Assembly (NCBI RefSeq): GCF_021134715.1 | Contig: NC_060022.1 | Location: forward strand, 6,267,001-6,331,000 | DNA length: 64,000 bases | Direction: 5' to 3' | Source: Daphnia pulex | Taxonomy: Eukaryota > Arthropoda > Branchiopoda > Diplostraca > Daphniidae | Part shown: positions 35,601 to 47,600 of the stretch, piece by piece | How positions within the stretch are numbered: position 1 is the first letter of the stretch | Layout: every line of letters starts with the position of its first letter | The notes under the pieces: generated by a model | Told to the model about the DNA's origin: nothing | Seen by the model: the letters and a program-made list of their open reading frames with translations, nothing else | Database searches by the model: none | Made by a program: the position numbers and the translations under genes

Positions 35601-38600
35601 TAACTGCCTTGATATTGGACGTTGAAGCCGCTTCCGCCGCCGCTTCCGCTTCATCAATCAGCCGCTCGAGCAACGGCAGCAGTTCGGGAAATTCGTCGTC
35701 CAGCCCGCAGCAGTCGTCGTCTTCTTCGTCCGTACAACTGTCACCGACTGATTCATTGGCCAACGTCAGCGTTGGATCCGTTCGCAGTATCAGCAGTCCC
35801 GATTCCGGCGTCTTCGGACTACTCCAACCCGCCCATTTCTCTTCCGGATCATCGACTTCAACCATCAACGCAAAACAGGAAGCTTTGCCCACCGCTCAAC
35901 ACAATTTCTTGGATCAAACTTTGAAGCAGTTTGAGCGACTGGAGCAGCTGAGTTCCGGAATTTTCGAGAACTCGCAAAAACAGTCCAGGAAGATGGAAGA
36001 CGACTCGTTATCGACGAAAACGGAAGAGAAAGTTGCTGTACCCGAGCAGATTGAAAATCCAGTTTTACTCCCTGCCGTGATGGCCGACGATAAAATCTTG
36101 CCCATCTCCGAGATGCCTATCGAGACACTTCTGGATCTGGTTGGAGCAGTTGAGCCGTCCGAAGAGAATCGACCTGAATCTGACGAAGAACAAGAACGCG
36201 TCGATCCTCCACCACAGATGCCGATGTCTCCGCCTCCCGGCGAATCCATCCACACTTATGATCCGGGCAATGAAGACGGACTTTTCCAGGCGTCGCTCGT
36301 CAGCGTCAACTCGCAAGCGTCGTCTTCAATCAAGGAAAGCGACTCGAGCGACATGGAAAGCCTCTCGAAGGAGCTCTTTTTTGTCCGATCCCCGGAACCG
36401 AAGATCAATTTGGGTGCCCAAATCGTTGAGGATCAGGTGAAACGTACGCTGGAGAGGGATCGCGTTCGCAACGAAAAGCTCGGTCTGGACGATGTCGGCG
36501 AGTCATTCGACAGACTCAGCTCTAAGCGCTATGACGTCATTAGTGAAATGATACCCAAGACCACCAAACGTAAAGATTGGCTTCCTCCAACAAACACGGA
36601 CCAGGACGGCTCTTCCGACCAGTCGAATATTCAACCGCTAGGTGGCAGCCGACGTCAGTCTGGTAAGTTTTTTTTTTTTTTTTTTTAAGTCGACCCACCC
36701 AGTTTTTCTGGAACGACAATGATTTCTCATTTGATTTTGAATAATTCATAACGGGAAGCCTTGCACGTTGCACCTGTCCAGACTTCCGAAAAATTACAAA
36801 ACGAAACCAGTTTTCAGTAGCCTGACTAAACAGTCAACTTTATCTTTCCTTCTTAAAATATCTGTCAATAATATGGAATAATTAGATAGCGTGTCAGTTT
36901 ATTCCAAGATTATTCGCCGATTTCTATATGAATCATTTACTTGTTGTCTGATAATATTTCGGTTATTTGTGAAAGAATGTGCCAACACATCGCGGCACGT
37001 CGATGTAGTAACGTCGATCAGTTCTGATAAACAAAAGGTCGACAATTTCATTTCCTACATAATTTCTAGGCTAGTTCGACACTGTTTAACGAGCACGTGA
37101 CCTGATAGTGATAACACTACTTATCACATGCCGGCTGGAATGTGGAACACAAGTTTTATCCTGTTTGTCTCATATTTGACGGTTGATTGTATAGTGAAAA
37201 GACAGAGAGGGTCGAATATCAGAATAAAAAGCTTTTTTAAAAACCCTGATCCCGCTAAGCCCGTAAGCTGTTTCAGGCCGAGATGAGTTTTCGTGTGGCA
37301 AAGTAGAAAGACGTGCGGGTTGCAGGGACCTGGTTGTAATAGCCATGCCGGTACTCTGCTGCAACAGATTTGGTTATTATCAGCAATCTAATAAATTTCC
37401 CTTAACACACACACACACAAAAAAGTGGGGAAATTTCCTTTCTTCATTTTCTCTCCCTCATTCAGTGCGTCTTTTGGAGTTGACGAGAGCGCTTTCCTCT
37501 CGCTTCTCTACCTAGTTCACTAGCTACTCTCTTTGTTACGCTGTTATCATTTCCTTTTTGACAAACGCGGCCACGGTTTGGTGCGCACCTAGTGACCTGG
37601 ATGCGCCTAGCTCTCTTTTGTCTCACGCAATTTCATGACAGTCTCACAAAAAACAATGCAAAGACCGATGTAAATAGAGCCTGCCTCTTCATCAAGATCA
37701 AAGTTAGCACGCTAAAAGACGGGCTACTTAATTCTGATGGAAAGAAATATTTTTATTTATTTATTTTTTTCCCGCTGATGTAACGGAGCCGGCAGCTAGT
37801 GATAGTAGGTCGTAAGGTACGATTCGACGAACTTTTCCTATATTTTTGTCTACCCGCGTTATATTCGCCCTCAATCAATCTTTCCCTTTCTCCCATTTTT
37901 CACTCAACCAGAACAACCTCAAGCAGCAGCAACTTTTGATATTGCTGGCTGCTTTTACCGACGGTTTGTTGTTGTAACTTTATAAGGCAGCCAGCCAGAA
38001 TATTGCGTCTTTCGAGTTGAATGGCCTTCATGTTTAAAGCGATAATGCAATTTCTATACAGATGCTGTGTCTGAAATTTTACTTTTTATCGAGTTGTACA
38101 TCTGATGACATTTCATTTAACGATATCCCTAAAGGCTACCAGCTACCTAATATGGGTTTTAATATCATTCCATGTGGAAATGACTGATGCACACTTTGCG
38201 CTTTTTTATGTTCCTTTTTTACGTTGATTGCATGCGGATCCATGAAATGAATCAAACAAGTTCATTTGCTGTTAAAAAAACATAAATCGTAAAGGTTAAT
38301 GCCGTTCCTAAAAAAAGGTTGATCCGGCTCGATTTGAGGATGATGAAACGGCTATCCGTCAAGAGAAACACAACAAAATTAAACATCAAGAGTTCAAAGA
38401 ACAACACAAAGATTATAGTTGCTATTCCTGTAGAACGAAACCAACAAAAAACCCGGCCTTCACTTTTTCGTCCAGCAGGACCAAATAATAATAATAATAA
38501 TAATAAGGCAGCAGGTATGTGGCCAGATGATACGATCGCTTTTGGGGGCAATATACTTTCGAATCATTCATCCGTGGATCCCAAAATGCTTTTTGCTATC

Positions 38601-41600
38601 TTGAGTAATATTGTTCCTCCTCCTTCTCTTTTCTTTTTTGTTTTCTTCTTCTCTCCGTTGATCCTTGTCGTGTTTACTTATTTGCCCACCCGCTACTAAC
38701 TGATGGCCGTCTCCACATATATTCAACCACCCATCCATGTACCGACCACCGCCTCTAGCGCACTGCAATGGTTTCGCTCCAGCAACGAAGACGATGACTT
38801 GAGCCGATTCACGCTGAGTTGCGTCGGAGAGAAAGAAGAGAAAAAAAAAGGCGCGCCTTCCAAAAGAGTTAGAGAGCGTGCATGAGCCGTGAGTGTGTGT
38901 GTTGCTGTGTGTGTGCTAAGGTTGTTACACGCGTGTGTGTTTCGGTTAAGAGGTCTAAAGCGCGGCCGGGAGACTCAACCGCAAGTAAGGCTGCACGAAA
39001 AGAGACAGGCCAAAACAGTTGAGCTGGACTCGTTCGTCGGGACAGACGTACTTACATTGGTCCTCATTTTATACATATGGCCGTAATCGAAAGGGGCTAA
39101 CATTCGATAATTAGACGGCCTTACGACTGTTGCGTATTACGTCGACTTGACCGAGTCTCTATAGTAGTGCATCCTCATTCGTCACTGGGTATTGTGGAAC
39201 GCGGTTTGAACGAGGCTTCCAAATGACGTCCGCGACGGCTGCTCTCACTGGCTCGTCCTGTTGCGACGTCTACCTGTCTAATAGGCACAAGCTTTTCAAC
39301 GGTTTGGCACGCACCACCAAAGCCGCTAGCACCAGCTGCCTCTTCTACGATGACTCGAGTAAGTCTTTGTTGACTCTCCTCCTCCGTATCGGTTTCGACT
39401 TAAGTTGAGCAAACAAGTCGAGAGATGATCATTGGCAAGCGAGGATAATAAAGACCGCTAAAGTTTTGTTGATCTCTTCCATATTGAAAAGAGCTGGGGA
39501 AAAAATGAGAGCCTATCCATTCAACAGCAAGCAGCTCTCAGATGCTGACATGACAGGGGATAACGTATTTTTTTTTGTCTGTCTGTTGTGTAATCGGCTA
39601 ACATCGCCCGCAAGACGAACGAACAATCTTTTTCTCCTGACTGGGGGCGCAGAGGTATCTTGTACACCAAAAGGGTTGGAACCGTTATGTTTTTGGAAGT
39701 TAGTAATGTATAACTCCCCATCCGGCTCCGCCGTTCATGCGTGAGCTGTTCATCTTGCCCAAATCAGTTTCCTTTTGGTATTTTTTTTCTTTTGGCACCG
39801 AAGCATCTTTCGTTGACGTCTCCTTTCAAATTCTGTGAATTCCTGATTCACCGACGCGCTCTCGAAAATTGGAAAGAAAATAGAGTTGAAAGAACCTGAG
39901 ATATGCTGATCTCTTTTGAGAATCTCACGAATGACGTGTCACGGGCGTTAACAAAATAGCGCGCGCGAGAGAGAGAGAGAGAAAAAATCTGAATTGAGGA
40001 TCATCAGACACAAAGAAAGAAGGGATTGGACAATGTCTATTTGAACGTGACACTGGGCGCCGTGACGTTCGATCATGCGTCTACTCGCGTTAGTTCTAAC
40101 GGTAAATAAGGAATATACGAGGAGGAGGAAGTTGAAAGCCATCGACAACGAGTAGATTGAAGCACGCGCCCTGCAGCTTTGTCTTGTATCTGGTTGAAAT
40201 ACGATGCCTTTGCGGTCAGACAATTAGAATTCTCGCCATTACTGAACGTGTTTGGGAAGGGGGGGAGGGTGGTGGGGAGAGCTAGGAATCAATAACGTAT
40301 ACTTATACTATGTGGACTTTAAGTGGTCGTAATGAATTATGGTGTCATCAAGTCGGGATTCTCAGCTTTTCCGTTATTTAGTAGTCAACATTTTGTATTT
40401 TATTGCTGATTTGATTGATTTTTGTAATTTTTTTTTCTCTCTCTCTCTCTCTCTTGTCGCGGGAAAACGCGAATGAAGCCATAAAAATCGAACGAGGTCT
40501 GATCTGTTGGGCAAAAGTCGAGGTCCTTTTGTTGGAGAATCCATCACGCTTCGGACTGTTTGCGCCGGCGAGAGTCAAGGATTTGAGACAGGGGAAACCC
40601 GTTAAATGTTTATGTCAGTCGTGTTTCGGCAGCAGATCGGACTCGACAAACCGGCAAGCGCAATAAGACACGCAACAAATTGCCTTCGACGTGCCATTTC
40701 TCCATGTTGTTACGTTGAAGGAGAAAAATCTAGAAAAATGCGAAATCGCACGCCAGTTTCACCGTTACTCATCGATGATTGCATTTCTCCCTAAAGGATT
40801 CAGCCCAGCCACTCCTGAGGCTATAATTCAAACTAAAAACTTATTGCCGAACGGGGTCGGTTTATTTGGGTAAAGATGTAACGTGTTGAAACGAGTTGAC
40901 CGTAAAAACGTATGTGCGGAGAGCGTATAGGACTCGCTGAAAGTTTTTTTTTCTCCATCACCACTGCCACCATATTTGTGTTTTATATCTTCTTATTACA
41001 TTCCTAGAAATTCACCGAAGCTTTGTGAAACCTTGTAAGGTGCATTCGCCAACCAATTACACGCTGCTACGCGTAATGAGCCAATTTTGTCATTCGAAAA
41101 CCGCTGTAATGACGTCAAGAGAAGCCTCGTACTGATTTGCATGCCCGCAGCGCATCGCACCATTTCATTCGTCACACTGACCTTAGTTCTGACCCAATTT
41201 ATTTTGAGTCGTGAACACCGAGGCGATTGATTGGCGTCACGACGCTGGTTGGGGTTTATTTTTTTCTTTCTTTTGTCGGGATCGGTCAACTTGCCTGTGG
41301 TTGAGAGGGTTCGCCTTCGTTGATCGGCTTTACGACCATTTCAACCGCGTTAAATATCCTTTTATTTTATTTTTTCTTTCTCACTTTAATATTCATCGTC
41401 AATTCTCTTTTTTCTGGGTCCGGAATCGAGAACGTAACACAATGAAGCAAACAATTGCTTTCCATGTGTGTCTATTTTTAAAAAGCCGAAACATATATTT
41501 TATTACAACGGGGAAATACATTTGAATGGTTCATTCGCCGTTAAATCCGATTGGCCCCACCAAAGAGAAAAAGAAAAGACACTGGTGCAATATGTAGGCT

Positions 41601-44600
41601 GCAATGCAAACTATATCATTATAAAATAAAAATTTGTTTTACATCCATTATTTCGACAACGGTAATTCCGAAGCAGTTAGATTCACGGCGGGGTGATGGG
41701 ATCGATGAACGCTATCATCAAATAAAATGGATGTGCGTTTATGATTTGATGATCGTCGTCTCGGGAAAGAAACACGACGTTACGGGGCGAAACGTACAAA
41801 TTTTTGCCGCACTTAACCTCGTCGGATGATGATGATATACGGAAAAGGTAAAGGAACGGAGGAAGATTTACTCGCCATATAAGTCTCGCCACACACACAT
41901 ATACACACATAAACAATCACACAGAGACCGCCCCGTTGCTCTGTGTCGAGACGTTGTCGGAACTCATCAAAGTTGGAGAAGGCCGACCCTCGTGACCCGA
42001 CATTTCCCAAGCCATTAAAATATCAGATAGGCGAAGAATATCAACCCCGCTAGCGTGTTTCCGAGCGCCGAAACTGTTTGGCATTGTTTTTCAGTGATTC
42101 TGATTTCTTCTACCAAGCCGAAAATTGGATTTAATCCCGCGTATCAAAACATTTTCATGTTCCACTCGCAATCATTCGATTTTCTCCCTGGGTTTCCAAC
42201 AACACGATGACGACGAAGACGACGGTGTACACGCTTTTGGCACGAATAGCTTCTTTTGTTTCCCGTTTCTAATCTCAACTGTGGTCGTAAAAAATCGTAA
42301 AAAAAAAAGAATGTCTTGATTTTTCTTGTCTTATTTGATTTCCTTGGTGTTTCCGACACGGACCATTCGCATTGAAAAACGGGCATTTCTACATTTCTAC
42401 CCGCCCGGAAAAGCAGGCAAGCAAGTGGACAGACTGTTTAACTTGAATCACTTTAGCTACTAGTATACCGTAAACAAGAGCGTCTTGGGCCATTTGCTAT
42501 CTAGCCACCAGCACCGCTCGATTGACGCATAAGAAAATTTGACTTTACACAAAAAGACGAATTGAATGAGGGCGATGATGTATACAAGATATAAAACCCA
42601 ACCAACGATAATAGCGTTTTGTTAGTGGGAAAATTCAAAAAAACAAAAATTGCCGCCAAATAACTCATGTGAAAAAAGGCGGACGCTCCGCCGGACGAGG
42701 TCCAACCTTGAGTCGTCTATAAAGTTCTCTTTTCAAGGTAGCTATATCTTCCTCTGGCCCTTTCAATTTATTTTCGTTGTCAAGTGTAGCATGTGCATTG
42801 TATTTATACACATAGTATAGCATCCTGAATAGGGTTATACACGAGACGGATGAAAGCATTTATTATTCCATGGATTCCAGACGCCTAATCTGTCGACTGC
42901 AGGTCGGCTGGTATACGTGAATCGCTCTGTCTCGATAACTAGAGGCGTTGCTGCGCGCATTTTGTCCGGTAGATTTATACCGTAACTTATACAGAGCTCC
43001 CAGGTGCATTCTTCATCTTCTTCTTCCTCCTCCTCCTTATATCTTGGGTATGCGTCGTTGAATGGAGATAAGAAAAAAAAAAGGAGAGAGATCATCGCAC
43101 TCCATTTTGATACGTACACACACACTATAGCTGCTTCTTCTTCTATTTCTGCATATTCGTATCGTTTGTTTGTGTGTAAATTATAGGAGGCACACGCAAG
43201 CTCTTGTTTTGTTGTCTTCACCTCTCGTACTACTATTTCTTTTTTGTTATTTATTTACTTGTAAAATGTTTTTCGTATTGTTTTGTTTTTTTGTCGGTTC
43301 GACATCGTTGAACGGCAACTGGGGCGTTCCATCGTCGAGCGCTTGCGTGTTCGTCCTTTGGGTAACGTGTACACACACACAGCACTCGGGAGAGCGACTG
43401 AGCGGTGTGAGAAAAATCGAGGGCTAAGGTGGACGACCGACCGAAAGAAAGAAGGAGAGAGAAACAGAAGCTCTCGGCGCTGCCTTGTATTTATCGATGT
43501 GTACACCAGAGTAAAGGACGTTTGCGGCCGCGGCGGCGGTGATGATGATGATGGGGAAGAAGAAGCCAGGAACCGAGCTATGCCCAGCCAAAATGCAAGA
43601 CCCGGATCCGATTCTTTTTCTACCCACGATTATCAATTAAATCAGCAGGAGGAAACAAAAAAAAAAAGTACACAAGGGGGCAGAACTCAAACGACCGCCA
43701 AGTCATCCAACCAATACCGTACACGGCAAAAAAATCAGATCAGATTCTCTCTCAACTGCTTAGAACTTGGTAGTGTTAAAGAATGAAAGAAAAGAAAAAA
43801 AACGAATGAAATCATCTTTTTCCGCTTGTAAAAATGGATTAGAAGGAGGCAGCTCCGCTTAGACTCTGCTGGCCAATCGCTGCGAGCGTTTGACGGCGAG
43901 TGTAGTCCAACAGTTTGGAGTTATAGACTGCGCCATTGCCGTGCAGTCAGCAACTGTGAACTGTGGGGTCTTGATTCTTATTCTTTCTCCTTCTCTTCCT
44001 TATAGTTTACACCCACCTGCGCGCCAGACTCCCCTCCCCTCCCCCCCCCCTTCTCATTCCTTTATGTGTGTACACCTGGCGGGACTTTCAGGTGAGCGGG
44101 CTCAGTAACGAAACTCCGGTCGTGCCAGACGGTCTCTCTGCCATTCCATTCCGCCTCGTGTAGTTTCTTGTGTATGACATTTGCATACATTTCTTTGCTT
44201 TACTTGATTGTTGTTGATGTTATCCCACAGTGAGTCAGTTTTCAGTTTTCCCATCACGTGCAACAGCGATTGAATAATCTTCCACCGTGAAAAAGAACAA
44301 AAAAGAACTATTTTTTTTTCGGTTAAATATTTGGGGTTGTTTTTGGCTAGAAATTCTTCTCTTCGTCTCAGTAGCCTCCATCTTTCGTTGTTTTGTTTTT
44401 TTTTTCTCTCTCGCCGGGATTCCCACACTCTGTTCCAGGTGCATATATATTCAATTTTCTCTTCACGTTTTTCGAAATGCTCTTCACGGGCTCCGGAAGT
44501 TGTTCGGGAGGTACAAGGCTTTGTTTATTTTATCGTAATGAGTAGTTTCGTTGTCTTGTCATCTCGACATTCGTGCAAAAGGTGCGGCATCCTTTTTTTT

Positions 44601-44643
44601 TCGCCTATAATTTCCGCCAGAATTTCCTAATCACTTATCTCTC

Positions 44644-44678
<35 letters not shown>

Positions 44679-47600
44679 TGTGGGTTAGGTCGAAGAATCT
44701 ACGAAATGCTCGATCACACCCGCTTCAGCATTTTCTGTCATTTATTGCCAACAAGTATGGTGCGTGCGTTGCCAAGGTTTACGAGGATTGAATCGTGCAA
44801 TTATCTTTTCACTAAGCAACTCACGAAGACGGAGAAGATGGCGATAGAAATTTTTGTTTTTTTTTTTCGAAAAAATACCTCAAGGGTTCTTGGCTTGTGG
44901 CCTTTTACGGGGTGCTTTAGGGACGAACGGACGAGAGAGGATTGGTGGCTTTCTTTGCGTGTTGTTGTTGTATACGCTGTGTTGTAGTGTGTTACCATGT
45001 CGGCGGATCACGAGAAGCAGATGGTTCCGCAGTCATATTTTTTCCTTCCTTCTATCGACTTAAAAGGGAAAACGGCAGTGGCTCACGTATTAGATATCCG
45101 CGGCTGACGACCCGACTCTCAGCATCTCGCACTCTATTGCCAGACTTGGTGAAGGTTGTTGAGCACGCTTGCTAAACTTGTTTGATTCCTGGTTTCTCCT
45201 ACAGTGCTGTCCAGCGCAGCCCCACATCTTTATATTTTCTTCATCAGAACTAGGTGAACATCCATCTACCAGTTTACCCCGACCCCAAAAAACTATAAGA
45301 AGAGAGTTTACTCCCGTTTATCAGTTGACATTTTCTAGTTTCGTTTTTAGATTTCCTCTATTCGAATTTGGAATTGGCTTTCACCAGATTCAACTGCGAT
45401 TTCCTCAGTCTAGATTAAAAGAGGTCGAGAGCCTCATTTGTTCCACTGTTTTCCCATCCATGACAGTCTTGTGTACGCTGCGAGGGATTTGGACGGAGGA
45501 AAAACACCCGTTTCCGCTCTCTCCAGTAGAAAAAAAAAATACGTTGACGACGGAATTGTCCTCGCTAACCCCCCTACCCCCATTAAAAGAATCACAATCT
45601 CCGAAAAAGAAAAAAAAATAACTACGCCCCTCTTTCTCCACATGCAGTGTCCATCCGCTCTTGAACGACGGTTTCGCCCCCCTCCATTAATTCGACTCTC
45701 TCTCTCCCTGTTGCATCCGTTAGAATTACCACATGTTTCACCTTCTGCAATCAACAAAAACAAGAGCAACTGCCAGGCAGAGGGCACTCCAGGTGTTGGT
45801 TCCCCCCTTCCTTTAAACAGTCTGGTTCCGGTCCCACTACTTGAATGGAGGGGGGAAAAAAAATAGAGAGATAGGTTTGAAAGCAGCACACCTGTACGCT
45901 GCTCTTTATTATCCCTCTATTTGGGGGAACGTGCGACCCCTCTGTCCCTTCAGGTGCTTCATATTGTCGATCGGGTTTCACAGCGGCCGATCTTGATCCT
46001 TGTGTCGCATTCGATGGCCTCCATCTGTTCGTTATATTAGTCCTGACAGCCAGTTGGACCTGGTATTTTCCTTTCTAGTACGCCGTCGACAGGCGGCTTT
46101 CGATTTCATATTGTTTGTTATTTTCTGTTTTTTTTTCCTTGTTTCCTGTCCTTCAGCGGCGCACGTCTTGGCGTCGTGCGGGCCATTTCCGTTTTGGAGG
46201 AAACAAAGGTATAGTTCGCCCTTGTAGGCTTTTTGTGACATCTGCTACCCTATCTAGACGAATCTCTCTTTGTTTCTCAGCCAAATGCTCTGCGAGCAGT
46301 TTGACTGGAAAGACATCAACATTGATTGTACACCACCGAACGCTTGTTGTTAATGGTGCGGGCAAGACGGAGCTGGGGGCTGGCCTGGGGAGTTCCGATT
46401 CCACAATAACATTTGGACTTCCAGTTCTCACCGCTACCGTTTGCGCTTTGCTTGATCAATCAAGCAAGGAACGATCGTTGGCTTTTCTTTCTTGGATTGG
46501 CCACGATATTGATGAACAACACTCGGAAACCCAAAGGTGCTATGGTGTTTCGTCGCTTAAATCTTGGGACTTCTTTTGTATTTTTCCCTCGATAGTCGGT
46601 AGTTTCGCTCTACTGGAAATCTACAGCGACCACTGGGAACTTGTGAAATCGACATCGACTTTCAATTACTCACAAAACTATTTTCAACCACAGTTTCCAA
46701 TGATTTAGTGGGTTGTATTGGAGCCGAAACAAATTTCCTTTAGAATATTCCATATTTTTCGACATTTTTTTCCCGCTCCAAATGAATTTCCTTTTGGGCC
46801 TTTTTTTTCTTTATCTTTTTATCTAAATTGTAAAAGGCGGCCATCATAAAGATGAGGTAGATATGAGAACGAGGGAAAGTTCGGCGTGATATGATTGACG
46901 TAGTTTGCTGCAGTAAAAACTACAAAAAACAAAGAGATGGCGACGAATTCGTCTCCGGAAACTAACTTTGTCTATTTCATAGTCAGCGGATGCGAACGGA
47001 ATGAACAACGAGTTTCCTTCCTTCAAGTCGGTCATTAAACACGGTCCTTTTTTCGTTGTTCTCTTTTCTTTTGTGTAAAAAAAAAAAATAAGACGTCGGC
47101 CTTGATTATGTTTTAGGTATTTCAAAAGTGTGTCATTGCGTGATCCGTCTCGAATCCATCCCGAAATTGTGAAATACCACCACCAAACAATAATTACGAA
47201 AATGTATGCTGCGTATTGCATATGTCCATTTTTCAGTTCTACTTTGTTTCGAGCGGTACGATCCTCTTATTTCCTCTTTGTATTTCTTAAAAAATCAGTT
47301 CACAGTGCCATGGTTGATGTCCTCGATGACGTCTGCCGCGTTAACTCTCCTGTCACGATTGGCCCGTTCTCTTTTAGTTCACACGTTACGTATCCTTTCT
47401 TTGACAACTTATATTTCGTAATTATTGCGTTCGCCATCCAACGTCATGAAAATGTGGAAATATCTAGTCGAGTCAATCCCGTGGTCCCAGATCAATTGGT
47501 GCCCTTTATGCTATACTGTTGATGTACGTTGCCTTTGTTGTTTTAATCGAGTAGGCACCATCTGATCTTGTTTGGCTTCTGTTTGGGTTGGTTAAAACCC

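Noticed and set aside
35097..36316. Several 60-117 codon antisense frames across exon 2 of the AKAP2/MISP-like gene
   Set aside because: They are shadows of a strongly coding, GC-rich + strand exon, rich in Arg as expected from antisense of Ser/Pro codons.
44998..45106. Short Met frame (MSADHEKQMVPQ) near a GC-richer patch in intron 2
   Set aside because: The start looks like a possible promoter-proximal ATG, but it ends at a stop after 36 codons with no in-frame donor, so it cannot be joined to exon 3.
46115..46708. 197-codon + frame within intron 2
   Set aside because: It starts in a pyrimidine-rich tract, shows no domain and lacks splice signals in register with the flanking gene. Probably a chance opening.
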